Shown here: positions 1 to 11,200 of the stretch, piece after piece
Layout of the letters: every line of letters starts with the position of its first letter
Numbering within the stretch: position 1 is the stretch's first letter
From: Toxotes chatareus
Lineage: Eukaryota > Chordata > Actinopteri > Toxotidae
Assembly: GCA_016801885.1 (NCBI GenBank)
Contig: CM028882.1
Span: 620,001-684,000, forward strand
Direction of reading: 5' to 3'
Length of the DNA: 64,000 nt
Notes under the pieces: generated by a model
The model's database searches: none
Seen by the model: only the letters and a program-made list of their open reading frames with translations
Told to the model about the DNA's origin: nothing
Program-made: the position numbers and the translations under genes

Positions 1-99
1 TCTGATCCTGACAAGCGGCTGGGCTGACGTAGGACATCAGCACGTCATCTGCATGAGCAGCTGATTGGCTCTGCAGACCCTGGCCAGCAATAACCACAA

Positions 100-141
100 A
101 CACACACACACACACACGCGCGCGCGCGCACACACACACAA
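100..141. repeat. (CA)n(CG)n(CA)n compound microsatellite
   Basis: An alternating purine-pyrimidine tract: CA units to about 117, CG units to 128, then CA units to 140. The CG core could adopt Z-DNA (inference). It abuts the telomere-like dispersed repeat that starts at about 141. Confidence 0.95.
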
Positions 142-265
142 GTTTACGCAGCTATCCTTGTTAGGACGTTGCATTGACTTCCATTAATTTCGGACAGCCT
201 AACCCTAAACCTAACTCCTAACCTTAACCATAACCAGTTCATGCCTAACTGTAACCTTTACCTAA
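141..265 (+). repeat. Teleost dispersed repeat with telomere-like CCTAACCCTAA core, copy 1
   Basis: After the CA array the sequence reads GCTATCCTTGTTAGGACGTT, then a run of CCTAACCCTAA-like units to about 265. This matches from memory an abundant fish repeat found next to (CA)n arrays and opening with CTATCCTTGTGAGGACA. A second copy in the opposite orientation lies at 12,690-12,815, also joined to a dinucleotide array. It is an interspersed copy, not an internal telomere. Confidence 0.6.
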
Positions 266-355
266 CTTTAGCTTTACTCTTTTCAGTGCGTCATTTTTTC
301 TTGTTATTTTTAGTGGGCTGAGTGAGATGTTGTTTACAAGGTCCATTAAAAGACA

Positions 356-379
356 ACACACACACACACACACACACAC
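356..379. repeat. (CA)n microsatellite
   Basis: Pure CA dinucleotide run of about 12 units. Confidence 0.95.
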
Positions 380-380
380 T

Positions 381-2640
381 CGCATCTCTTTTTTGACTTA
401 ATTTAATTTGAACTGCACACACAGCAGGCCTGGTTAGATTTATATTCAACACACACCATGCTGTAACGCACATGTTTGGAACGCGACCACAGCCTCTGTC
501 TGTGGACAGGGTGAAGGGATGCGTCGTGCTGCTGTCAAATGAAAACCATGCATCCCCACAATGTTAACTTCTAAGGAACTCAGCAACATTTTTTTTTTTT
601 TTCGGAGAACACTTTGAAAAGAGAGAATCGCCCAGCCTGGAGAAAAAAAAAAGCCTAGAGGAACATGTCACCCTCAACCCTAAACCAACACAGAGGTGCG
701 TGGTTTTCAGCAGAGAGCTGTAGCTGATGGTGTGAGCCCGAAATCAGAGCGGTGTCAGGCCAGGACCCGCAGGAGCAGCTGTGCGGTGACACACACCAAC
801 ACGCCCTCTTCTGTCAGTAACCTGCTAACGCTGTAAACACACAGCAGCAGCAACAGACAGAGGACACCCTGAGCAGTCTTTCCCTGCAGATTTTTTTAAG
901 GATAATGGAATGCGTTTACAGCAGCATGAAAAAAAAAAAAAAAAAAAAAAAAAAAAACAGGCTGAAGCTTCGACTTAAGTGCTGAGGAAACCTCAGGCTA
1001 TAGAGGGTTATGAACCCGTTTCTGTCATGCCACCAACGACTACTGTTTTTCTTTTTACAGACAGCACATGCAAGGATGAGCCTGAATTAAATAATACATA
1101 AAACTGTCCATGGCCGTAGCTGTAAAACATGAAACAAGTCTAGATACATAGATTTCACAAATGAAAAATACACAGAATAACTGAAAAATCCAGCTGCACG
1201 TTCCAAAAAAAAAAAGGTCACTGTTTGCACAAGCATAATAAGTTCATGTTTTTCATGAAGCATCAGAATGCATGACTTATGGTTTAAATTTGTTTGTTTT
1301 TCTTTGCAGAAACACAAAGAGCTCAATAAATCTGTAAAATTTTACAGTACCCACTGTGTGATTCACTTATACAGATATGGCCGCAAATATGTGGATCTCA
1401 AGAACTGACTCTGATTCTGTCAGAATCTAGCAAACTCAGCATTTTTGGAGTGTAAGTCAAGAACTATATTTTAACTCTGATTATAACTCTGTTTTCAAGT
1501 TTCCCCTCTTCCTGACAGGGTCACCAACCTCTTTTCTCTTTGCACCATTGAATACAAAAATTGAAAGCCTTTGTAGACCTTGGAGGTCAAGGGCCACATT
1601 GAGGCCACAAGACCACAAGAGTAGACAGTGGGACCTGACCGATGCTGAAAGCAAACCTAAAGGAAAAGACATGCGAGGTGTCTTCAGAAAGCTCATGTGA
1701 GGACACCTCAGTAAGATCTTTCACAGTGGACACTGTCCACATCAGAAAGACAGCATCTGTCATTTGTTCAAACCTGACTAGCAGTTGGGTAAATAATGCA
1801 GCTCAGGATTATTAAAAAAAGACTAAATGTTCATGTGACCATTCTGAGGGACATGTTTTATGCACCAATATTATATATTTAAAAAATCATCATATATGTT
1901 TTGGGCAGAATTTGAAATTATATCAAGTGTCATATCAAGTGACATAAACAGTCAATGTATATAATTATACCCACTTGGTGGTAACTTATCCAGAGCCACA
2001 GTAATAATATGCATCCATGAAATCCATATGTACATGTGATCAAAAAGAAAAAAGTCAGTTTAAAAATGGAATAGAGTCAGAGACAGTAGAAAGTAGCAGA
2101 ATAGATCTAACACAACACAATGAAACAGTGATGAATGTAGAAGTGTGGTGTAGAGCACAAACATGAACACAGTGGGCAAAGGTAAGTGCAGCAGGGTAGA
2201 GAATGAAGCAAAGACAGAAGAAAAGCAGTGTGAAGGAGAAGAGGGAGAACAGGGAAGGAAGGTGTATGTCTCATCTCAGCACCTGAATGTGTTCCTGCTC
2301 TTTTCAGGTCCTGAGGACATGAGCTGGGGACAACTGTGCGACGGTCCCCCTTTGTCCCAGGAAGTCCACTAAAGACTGAAGGTGAATTCAAACTTGCTGT
2401 CTTGTCTTCTTCTAAGTTGTTTCTTTTTTTTTTTTTTTGATAGTATATACTCCATAAATATAGTTTGAGTTTTTTGTTTTTATAAGTCATATAATTTTTC
2501 TTCTTCTTTGTTTTATTCAGTTATATCTTTTTTATTTTGTAAGTTCTTGTATATTGTATTTAATTTAACTCTTTTATTTAAAAAAGAAACATTTCCTATC
2601 TTTTTGTTGTCTTTTTTTTTTTTTTTTTTAAACTTGTCAT
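381..2640. other. No gene seen; unique AT-rich sequence with homopolymers
   Basis: Nothing recognisable as coding. It contains a pure 29-base A run at 929-957 and T runs near 590-602 and 2,422-2,438. All open frames are short and lack family motifs. Confidence 0.6.
929..957. repeat. Poly(A) run
   Basis: Twenty-nine consecutive A. It could be a retroposon tail, but no recognisable retroposon body precedes it. Confidence 0.95.
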
Positions 2641-2654
2641 ATTGCCTTTTTGTA

Positions 2655-2726
2655 CGTGGTGTAAAACACTTTGAATTGCCATTGCTGTTGAAAGGTGCTA
2701 TACAAAGAAACTGGCCTTGCCTTGAG
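2655..2726 (+). mobile_element. 3' tail of a LINE/SINE-type retroposon
   Basis: The sequence GTGTAAAACACTTTGAATTG, then GCTGTTGAAAGGTGCTATACAAA and CCTTGCCTTGAGTTG, matches the 'TGTAAAGCACTTTGA...GTGCTATATAAATAAA' 3' end shared by many fish L2-like LINEs and their SINE partners. It ends in a short CCTTG-type repeat. Only the tail is kept, and the Tc1-like relic follows directly. Confidence 0.6.
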
Positions 2727-2761
2727 TTGCGATGCTTTACAGTACAGAATGATATTTCTGG

Positions 2762-3155
2762 CGAATAAAGTGCCTCCGACTTTGCGGCAGCAGTGTGTGT
2801 GTTTGGCCCTTTGCTCTTTCAACATCCCAATGTCCCCCTGCACACACTTCATAAATGGTTTTCTCAGAAATGGCTTCCCTAGTTTGGTGTGGATGGGCAC
2901 GATGGGCCTGCGCTGACTGTGAAGCCAGATCTTATCGCCCAAAGCTGGACCTCACTCATGCTCTTGTGGCTTAATGGGAGCAAATCCCTGCAGCCAGGTT
3001 CCAAATGTGGCGCAAAGCGTGAAACCAGAAGAGAGGCTCTTATATTAGCACATCACTGCCTGTGGTTGATTGAATGAATCATATATTCAGCTCTTACAAA
3101 TGGGTGAAATGTTAGGGCGTCCACATACTTTTGGTCATCAAGTTTATATAACAGA
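2762..3155 (+). mobile_element. Tc1-like DNA transposon relic: transposase C-terminal half and 3' terminal repeat
   Basis: A decayed copy of a very common fish Tc1-like element. At the nucleotide level it follows the family's C-terminal transposase region. 'PTLRQQ' and 'SFNIPMSPC' lie in one frame near 2,778-2,850, and 'LTHALVA*WEQIP' lies at about 2,951-2,990 in another. It ends in CACATACTTTTGGTCATCAA, a match to the family's terminal inverted repeat. Stops and frame changes are frequent and the 5' half is missing, so it cannot encode transposase. It sits directly after a retroposon tail. Family assignment is from remembered consensus, supported by co-linear motifs and the terminal repeat. 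Confidence 0.75.
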
Positions 3156-3311
3156 CTGGGTAAATAAAGTGCTGAATCATTACTATTATTATCCCATTGA
3201 CTCCCACACAGACTGAATGTGCTGGTCATTTCATGCTGTTGGACAAATAATATTGTACCTATTTACATTCCTGTATCCCTGTATTCTCTCCATCTATACT
3301 GTAGCTCTTTC

Positions 3312-3313
<2 letters not shown>

Positions 3314-3404
<91 letters not shown>
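3314..3404. repeat. (TG)n microsatellite, about 45 units
   Basis: Uninterrupted TG dinucleotides, one of the longest in the window. Open frames through it read Cys-Val or Thr-His repeats and are artefacts. Confidence 0.97.
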
Positions 3405-3405
<1 letters not shown>

Positions 3406-3409
3406 GTCC

Positions 3410-5839
3410 CCCCAGCAATCTGCCGACTTCTTTTGGAAAAGCCTGTTCTGATTACAGTTTGGCATGTAGTGAAAGACAGTGCTTCTGAAAGTAGAGCCTG
3501 AGTGTTGAAGAGGAAAATCACAGCTGATGCATCTAAAAGCCACCACACTGACAAGCCTTGTAATTTGTCACCCAGTGAAACCTCATTTTCCTCATCAACA
3601 ACGCCGTTGTCACAAGTTCAAACACTGAAGGAAGAAACCATGACAGAAACATTTCCACCCAGCTTTCTGCCTGCTTTTCAAATCACCAAGCCATATTTGT
3701 GAAATACATATAAAATAAAATAATGGCTAGCTACAGTATAGCTATATTTGGGGTTTTATTGGTGATAAATTGCGAGAGGCCAATCAGTCAATACAACCTT
3801 TTTACGTGTGCTGTATAAGGAGCCTTTTACAACAGTTATTTTCTAAAATAAAACTATATTAATTCATCAGACTGAAAATATATTAAGATAAAAACAATAA
3901 AATGCAGGTGAATAAAAACTGCACTGACATAAGAGATTTTCAGTTTTATGTTTTGGCTGCTAATGATGGTGTTTCTGCAGCAAGGCTCCACTTTATAGTG
4001 AGATGGATACATAACAAACCATGTGTGGTTGAAGAAACATGTGCTTGGCAGTTCCAGCTCTGACTGGCTATTATTACAACACAAATCATTTATTACAGCT
4101 GTAAGAAACAGAATCTACGTCTGTGCTGCTCTGCTGTGTGTGAAAACACAAAGTGATAGATGATGATCTGTTACCACTCAATGCTCACTGCCTTTCTTAT
4201 GGTCACACGCTTCAATCAGTGCACTGTCTACAAAACAGTGTAGCACTGACAGAGTAGAAGGAAATAAACTACTATCACTTTACCTTTACATGAAACACAC
4301 TACACGAGCATTTCCAAGCTGCACCCTGATAGGTACCATATCTCTTGGATCTTGGATGATTCTCCAAGAGACAAAATTAAATTCAATAATTCTTTTTTGT
4401 TTGTTTGTTTTCCAATATCCAATGTGAACATTTTGGATTTTTATTTCTATAGTATCTATGCATAGCAACTACATAGTGCTTCAGGTGAATAATTCCAGCA
4501 GCCTAAATAAAACTACAGTGTGTGTGTCTGTGTGTTCGTGGTGATGAAGGAACATGTCACTCAGTTGCGGCTCTGTGGCACAGAGATACACAAACAGTAC
4601 CTGTTAGCAGGAGACATTCATTGTTGGTTTCGGTGTCTCCAGGAGATTTGTGGACAGTAACAAAGATATAAAATATCACCAGACTTGATTTCAGGCTGGT
4701 GTAGGATTTTGGTTGCAGTTTCAACAAAGCAAGTATGAATTAAGAGTTCTTTGATGGGACACAAATTCCTCTTGGTCTCCTCTGCCCAGGTCAGACATGT
4801 TACACACCCGTCACACTGACCTCCTCGCTACGCCTTAGGTATTTATTTTTTTTATTAGCGTGAAAATTATCTGCTGAAGAAGGGTTCAGTATGAACAGAG
4901 TTCTGCAGGAAGCTGGACTGACCATATTTTCAATTTCAGTCACTCAAGTGACACATGAGAGAATGTTGTGTTCTTGTAATGTTGTGATATTGTTAAATTA
5001 TTGATGTCGCAGTTATGGACTCTCTGCAGTCAGGGTAATACAATTAACTGGAACTGTTTGGGAACAACAGGGTCAGCCTTAGAGACAGGAAAGTCTGTGA
5101 CTGACTGACTGATGAAGTCACACCATTGGTCAACAGGCAGAGTGTTGTCGTTTCCGCATCAGCCGTTGCTCTTTCAAAATAAAATTGGCACAAACAAAGT
5201 TTGTCACATCATCAGGGGGTGTTTACGGACAGTGTTGCCAACTTAGCGCCCTTACAGACTTTTCAGACCCTTCAGTGACTTCCTGTCATAAAGGCAGCTT
5301 GAGACAAACGTAGTGACTTGTGCTGCCACTGTTCTGCACCCTTGTAAATAAACATAAGCAGAGCTGCTATTTTTCATGCTAATTTGGATTTCCTGGAAAA
5401 ACCTTGACTATTATTCTACACGTTAACTGCTCTGTCACGTTTTGAATATAAATGCAATAACAGGCCGGCCTTGACCTGCGTGGCCTCCTGCTCTGTGCTC
5501 CTCCCTCCCAGTCCCCTCTCGGCTTCTCTCAGAAACTCTGAATGATGTCTGCCAAGTCCTTTGCCGTCATTTCAGGCCTGACTGGGACATTTCGGCAGAC
5601 AGTCATGCGCTGTGGCTGCTGTCTGTCCTGTCCAGTGGCAGGGGAGGGGAGCTGCCTCCCCTGGGTTCCCCCCCTTGTACCCCACAGACCATATGGCCTG
5701 GCCTGGCCCCTCTAGATGGGTGAGCTGGTCCATGGACCACCTGAGGCAGCAGGAGCTCTCATAATCACTGGAGACAAGGGCCACTTGACACCAGGCTGAC
5801 AGATGGTGCTCCAGTACTGCTGCCCTGAACTGCTGCTGC

Positions 5840-5840
<1 letters not shown>
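3410..5840. other. No gene seen
   Basis: Unique AT-rich sequence. It holds one copy of a dispersed repeat (4,505-4,590) and a short (TTTG)n near 4,395. A stretch near 5,225-5,320 starts GTGTTGCCAACTTAGCG, which resembles a fish dispersed repeat but is too degraded to call. Confidence 0.55.
4505..4590 (+). repeat. Dispersed repeat with internal (TG)n, copy 1
   Basis: Reads AATAAAACTACAGTGTG, a short TG run, GGTGATGAAGGAACATGTCAC, then CTCTGTGGCACAGAG. The same blocks occur in the same order and orientation at 38,992-39,145, where the TG array is longer. It is an interspersed family within this window; I do not know its name. Confidence 0.7.

Positions 5841-5843
<3 letters not shown>

Positions 5844-5911
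<68 letters not shown>
5844..5911. repeat. (TG)n microsatellite
   Basis: Uninterrupted TG run of about 34 units, preceded by a short (CTG)n. Confidence 0.97.
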
Positions 5912-5912
<1 letters not shown>

Positions 5913-7452
5913 CAGATTGAGAGTCACAATAAGGGCGATGATGTGTCAGGGGTGGTTAAACATGATGGTGGCAGCCCGTCTTCCTTTGTCTCTGGGGCAG
6001 CCATAGCCCCGGGCCATGACTGCAGGCAAATTTCATCACATATAAGGAGCAGAGCCTGAACAACAGATAAGTTGTGTCCCATCTAAGAATACTGTCATAT
6101 CTTCTTTCACAAACTCACGATTCTCTGTTCTGTCCTTCTGTTGCCTGTTTTGGATTTATTCAGATGAAAATGATAAAGCAAACTCACACAGGAGCATATT
6201 TTCTCCTTTGTTATTTGAACATCAGCTGTGTGATACCCTCAAGATTCACTGAGAAGAATCTGTTGGGTTTAATATTGTCATGAACAAATGTATTTACTCA
6301 TTCTGGTGTTCTTCCTTCAAGAAGAGCACACTCACGTGCTGCTGTCAGGACTTCTCATTATTGACTTATTTCGAAATTACTACTGAACAGTGAGTTAAGA
6401 GTGATTCGGATCCACTGCTGTGCTGTGATGTGTGTTAAAACACCATGGGTGGCTGTCTTGGAGCGATGAATTCAGGTGTGTACACTTGCATATATTCTGC
6501 AGGATCAAATTGCATTGTGTTGCAGCACAAGTTGAGTCTGGTGAAAGTTTTTTTTTGCCGCAGTTTCCTGTGCTGCCACCAACAGATAGATTTTCAAATG
6601 AATGGCACGGCTGCTTTTTTTCATGTACTGCCCAGGTCTGTCTGACCACGACCCCAGTCACTAAAACAATGGTGTGGGTTCGCTTTTATCTTTGGCGGAG
6701 TCTTCTTTTTGTCAGATGGGGAAAATAATACACACACTCTTCTTCTGCTTTTTCATTCATATTAACATTTGTACTCATACATGAGCACATTAAGAGCCTG
6801 AGTCTGCAGAGAGGTCACTTCAATCTGCGTTTGTTTATTCTTATTAGCTAAGCTCAGCTGTTACTTCCATTTCAGTGTTTCTATAAAAAAAGGATGTGAC
6901 ATCTTAATTCACTTGAAGATGTTTTCTATTCTGTGGCATTTGTAAATACTCACTGTTTCAGATCCATCACCGCACATCACCAACTCCACTACTGCTACTC
7001 CAGGCTACAGCTGGTCAACAATGCATAATGCAGGGTTGCCAAATAATATTCGAATAACCCCCATATCACCTTGACAATGGAAGGGGCACGTCCCTACTGT
7101 CCATATGCAATCTATGCCCAGGCATCCCCTTGTAGCCACCCTTTTTGATAATGCAGGTGGAAATGCATGCAGAACACATTACAGTCAGAATGCTGAGGGG
7201 TCAGTCAGGTCTGCATTCAATTTATCTGCATCTCTTCCTGCTTTCTCAAGATGCCCATCAAAGTCCATCCAGCAGGATCACTGCCCAAACTGCAGACACA
7301 TCAGGTCTGTTGATAACTCAGCCAGCCTCACCTACCTAATTTCATTTGTGGAAGATAACTCATTATTACCAGGTGTGAATGCAAAGGCCCATGATCAGAT
7401 GTCAGATCACATGTCCAAATAGAGATAACAGAACTGAACAGGTGAACTCTGG

Positions 7453-7590
7453 GCTGTTCTGTGTGGAGCTTTTACATTGTTTTGGCCTTCTGGACTCATT
7501 TTTCAACAGTTCAAAGATGTGCAGGTGAACTGAAGAGTCTAAATTAACTCTAGCTGTAAAAGCGATGCATGCTGGGATATGCTCCAGTTT
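7453..7590 (+). repeat. Degenerate copy of an abundant teleost dispersed repeat
   Basis: The order CTGTTCTGTGTGGAG, CAGTTCAAAGATGTGCAGGT, GAGTCTAAATTA and GCTGGGATATGCTCC follows a familiar fish repeat (TCTGTGTGGAGTTTGCATG... CAGTCCAAAGACATGCAGG... CTGGGATAGGCTCCAG). It is diverged by substitutions and small deletions. Assignment is from memory. Confidence 0.6.
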
Positions 7591-7637
7591 GCTATGTAAG
7601 GTCCATTTCACTGCATTTCCACTCATGAAGAGTAAAC

Positions 7638-7673
7638 TAGATCTCTCAGGGCTGTGGTACCCTGAGAGATCTA
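7638..7673. repeat. Perfect hairpin: 14-bp stem, 8-nt loop
   Basis: The left arm 7,638-7,651 is the exact reverse complement of 7,660-7,673, around the loop CTGTGGTA. A related hairpin at 57,460-57,495 shares ATCTCT-AGGGCTG and the mirrored arm. Confidence 0.9.
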
Positions 7674-9601
7674 CTGGTACCTTATAGGAAAGCAACTTTA
7701 ACAACATCAAGAGTATTTTTACTACCCTCAAGACATCCAGACATCTATACCAAATATCAGGTCACAGTGCTATTCTTGCTGCTTCCATACCACACCTCAC
7801 TGTAGAAAATCCATGGTGACAAATATTATTTATTTGCTCTACTGTCAAGAGGAGGCTGAGAAAATAATATATAATAAAGATAATTCTTCCATATGTCAGA
7901 AAGCCAGCTATTGTTAAAGTCTCGGCGAGCACTTGACTTCACCGTTGTGGCAATCACACTGAAGCTAACATTATGGCTGATTGAGTGAACAAGGCAGCGT
8001 GCTGGTCGCTAAGAATAGACTTTGTTCCTAAGCATGAGAGGAGTCCACACAGCCGTGTGTCTGATCTCCAAAGGGATGGCTGAACCCAAACATGCAGGAC
8101 ACCTAACTCTGTGTGGAGCTAATATGGGTACGGAAAGGATGGAGTTCCCAGTTTATTAGGTACACATATATAGCTGATGGCAGTCAAATTCAATAATTTT
8201 CATTAAACTTGATATTTTGATGTCAATGAGTCAGAGAAGGTTGTGATTCCAATTCAATATAGTAATAACTACAGCCCCCAAAACCAGAGAGTTTGAATTA
8301 ACTCCTTTCTGACAGTGTCAACAAAAAACAGACCATCATAAACATCACAAAACACATTATTTATTGCAGGTCTGCTGTAGCAAACTGCATTAGATTATGT
8401 ATCACATTCTTACAAAATGAAACTTGTGACAATAATGAGCATTTCCAAAGAGTCTAAATAAATTCTGACTCCATTAAAGCTTAGAGTGTCCATCAGTCAA
8501 GTTTTTATGTCTCTGGAACAATGACAATCCTCTCTTTCCATTCATACACAGATATCTGTGGTGTGTTGAAAGCCTGTGGACATATAAGCAAACTATTCTT
8601 AAACTGTGTAAAACTTTCTTTAAAAAAACACGAAAGTCTAAAAAGATGACCTAGAACATGTCTGTATTGTAGCACTATAAATCCCATCTAAACAGCGTAA
8701 ACGATTGTGAAAATGACAGTGTATGATGTGTCTGAGACGTGAAATGACTCCGCTAAACGCCTGTTAATACAGAGAGTGAAGACTGAGCAAACAAGCTGCA
8801 GAAAGATACACCCCCTGATTGGACACTAAATGTCCCCGGATTTGATCCCAGCTCATTCTAAAAAAAAGATGAATTTAAAAACATCAACAAAATATCAATT
8901 TATTTCAAGTATTATAAATATTTTTTTTAATTTAATCCCAGTATGCATGCAATGTGCACATACTGCCTTTAGAACATAAAATGCATTCCCAAATAAATTA
9001 GCAAATAAAATAGGGAAAACATGCATGGATCACCCAGACCTTGAACTCTTAACTACTAATACTACAGCATGGAAATATTATGTAAAAAGTAAGAATTAAA
9101 GCACATAAGTATTATCAGCACAGCACAATGCATTTATATTTACTTATTCACTTATTCTGCTCAAGGTAGAGCTATATTTACCTTGTATAATACAGTTTAA
9201 TCTGTATTAATACATCTTAAACCAAGGGCACTGTAAAATCTCTGCTGTGAATGGTCAGAAAGTGTGGTTTAAGTTTTAGAAACCAAACAGTTTGGCACAG
9301 GTGTTTATTTGTCTTTTGAAATGAATGTGTCATATTTGCCACATTATATCTTGCCTTATTATATCTTCCTGTTTAGCTAAATATTGCCTAACAATACAAA
9401 CAATGAAAACTATAGTATTACTACTATATTTTATAGAGTTTAAAATTAAAACAAAACCAAATTAGCAACATATATTACTTAACAACTGCTAGTTTCTAGT
9501 TTGACTACATAAAGTCTGGCATTTAGTGGTCAAGTGGCCATTGTATAGGAAGAAAGTGGCCATTGTACAAGAAACTGTTCCACATGCCATTTGAATTATT
9601 G

Positions 9602-9755
9602 AGAGTAAAACACTTTTTGTCTTGTTTTCATTATGAGCTTGAGATTATACTGAGGAACATTAAAGGCAGATTTCAGTCTTGATGTAGCTTTAGTTGAGGA
9701 GGAGCCAAACACACAGAAGGCAGTGTCATCCACATAGAAACAGAAATCGTAAGTC
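9602..9755 (-). mobile_element. Non-LTR reverse transcriptase fragment with YADD-type box
   Basis: Minus-strand translation gives 'FCFYVDDTAFCVFGSSS' followed by 'LKSAFNVPQYNLKLIMKTR'. This is the layout of LINE reverse transcriptases: the F/Y-x-DD catalytic box, about 20 residues, then a hydrophobic 'LxLNxxKTK' segment. YADD is changed to YVDD and the conserved 'N..KTK' is eroded. The frame stays open upstream to about 9,922, but I cannot align that part to a retrotransposon. A truncated relic, probably of the L2/jockey group; clade not resolved. Confidence 0.65.
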
Positions 9756-9759
9756 TGTG

Positions 9760-11163
9760 TTAGAGTTATAACGATAGTAATAAAAACTGTTAATGTAGAG
9801 TGTAAACACTGTGTCGTGGTCTCAGACCTGACTGCTGTGGATGGAAAATACAGTAATAGTCTGTGTTGTTTGTGGCAGAGGACAGAGCAGGTTTGACTTG
9901 TGATTGAGACGAGTGGGTTCATGGGCAGGACCTCGATACCGCAGCTCTACGATCACTACTGTGCAGGCTTTGGCTCCAAATAACATCAACAGCGCAAGAT
10001 GGCTGTGTCGGTTTGTGGGATATTTTGGCTTCAGGTTTGTACAGCAGGAGGAAGTGAAGACCTGTTGTCCATCTTAATATACAGTCATTAAAGCTGGAAT
10101 AGTTTTCTGTCCTGTCGCTCCAGTTTTTCCTGCCCACGTCGTCCTCTCGACGCCGTGGGTTAGGCCAGGTCTGCTCCAGTCCTTTTTTTTCATGGAGCTT
10201 GATGTTGGCTTCAGTTCAATTAGATGCAAGAAACAGATGCAGCCAGGAATGAACAAAAATACTGCAAGGATGAGGGTCATCATTCACTGTTCATCACCTG
10301 GATAGAGCATTCATGTGCAGCATGTACACTCTCAAGCACTCATATCTCCACTCTCACTCTCTCTCTCTCTTTAGTGGCTGCCCTTAGGCCGGCTCATATT
10401 AGGTAAGACCCGCCCCTTTGGGACTGACTAACCAATCAACAATGACAAATTACAAAAACTGGTGACTGTGACATTCATTACACAGGTTGAGCTGCAAACA
10501 AGCCTGACATAGCTGGAGCTGGAGATACAGTAAGTGATATACCTGATGGATAGTGACTCAACACATTAGGTTAGTTACTAGGTTAGTTTAGTACCTCCAT
10601 CATTGCATCCAAAAGTATTTAAAATCGATCTTTATTTGTAAAACATACATACTGCCAAAATCTCCCTGGATAATATGGAAATGAAGGTTAAACAGATACA
10701 AAAGAAGGATTTGATGTCTGTGTGTTTATATTTCCACAATGTTCCAAAACAGCCTTTCTCCCCTGGATCAAAAAGGACATTCAATAATGCATCGCAGTAT
10801 GAACAATGACCTCAGCCTGTCACTGCTTGTTGTTGTGTTTACATGTCTAGACATTGTCTATATTGGGCAGATCTCTGTGAATCAATATTTCATCGCTGTA
10901 AAGACCAAACATTCATAAGCTTGGCAGATCTGATAATTACACACAGCAGCTAAACTGAGGAGTAAACACACTGTGATATTCTCCACGCAGGTGAGGCTGT
11001 TGGTTCGAGGAGATGCTCACTTCTTAGTTGGACGGGTGGCATCATGACATTAAATGGACTCAAATCTGTTTTGCTCATCAGATTAGAAGAGATTTACTCA
11101 GCCAGTAAAAGGGGAGGATAGATGGATATAGAGAGTGTGTTTGAGCTGGTTGGATGCTCTTAG

Positions 11164-11200
<37 letters not shown>

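Larger units (their letters stand above)
5912..9600. other. No gene seen; repeat remnants only
   Basis: Holds a degenerate dispersed repeat (7,453-7,590), a perfect hairpin (7,638-7,673), and at about 8,148-8,172 a fragment reading CAGTTTATTAGGTACACA. That fragment resembles the start of the element at 34,618. The rest is unique AT-rich DNA. Confidence 0.55.

Noticed and set aside
181..265. Interstitial telomere array
   Set aside because: CCTAACCCTAA-like units are imperfect and belong to a dispersed fish repeat also present at 12,690, not to (TTAGGG)n telomere sequence.
2281..2372. Exon-like segment after TTTTCAGGTCCTGAGG
   Set aside because: An acceptor-like sequence precedes a short open stretch, but the translation matches nothing and there is no donor or partner exon.
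3217..3554. Open frames encoding long Cys-Val or Thr-His runs (also at 5,712-6,059, 12,728-13,021 and 29,123-29,326)
   Set aside because: They are translations of (TG)n/(CA)n microsatellites, not proteins.
10405..10445. CCGCCCC plus AACCAATCAA as a core promoter
   Set aside because: GC-box and CCAAT words occur by chance; nothing transcribed is recognisable downstream.
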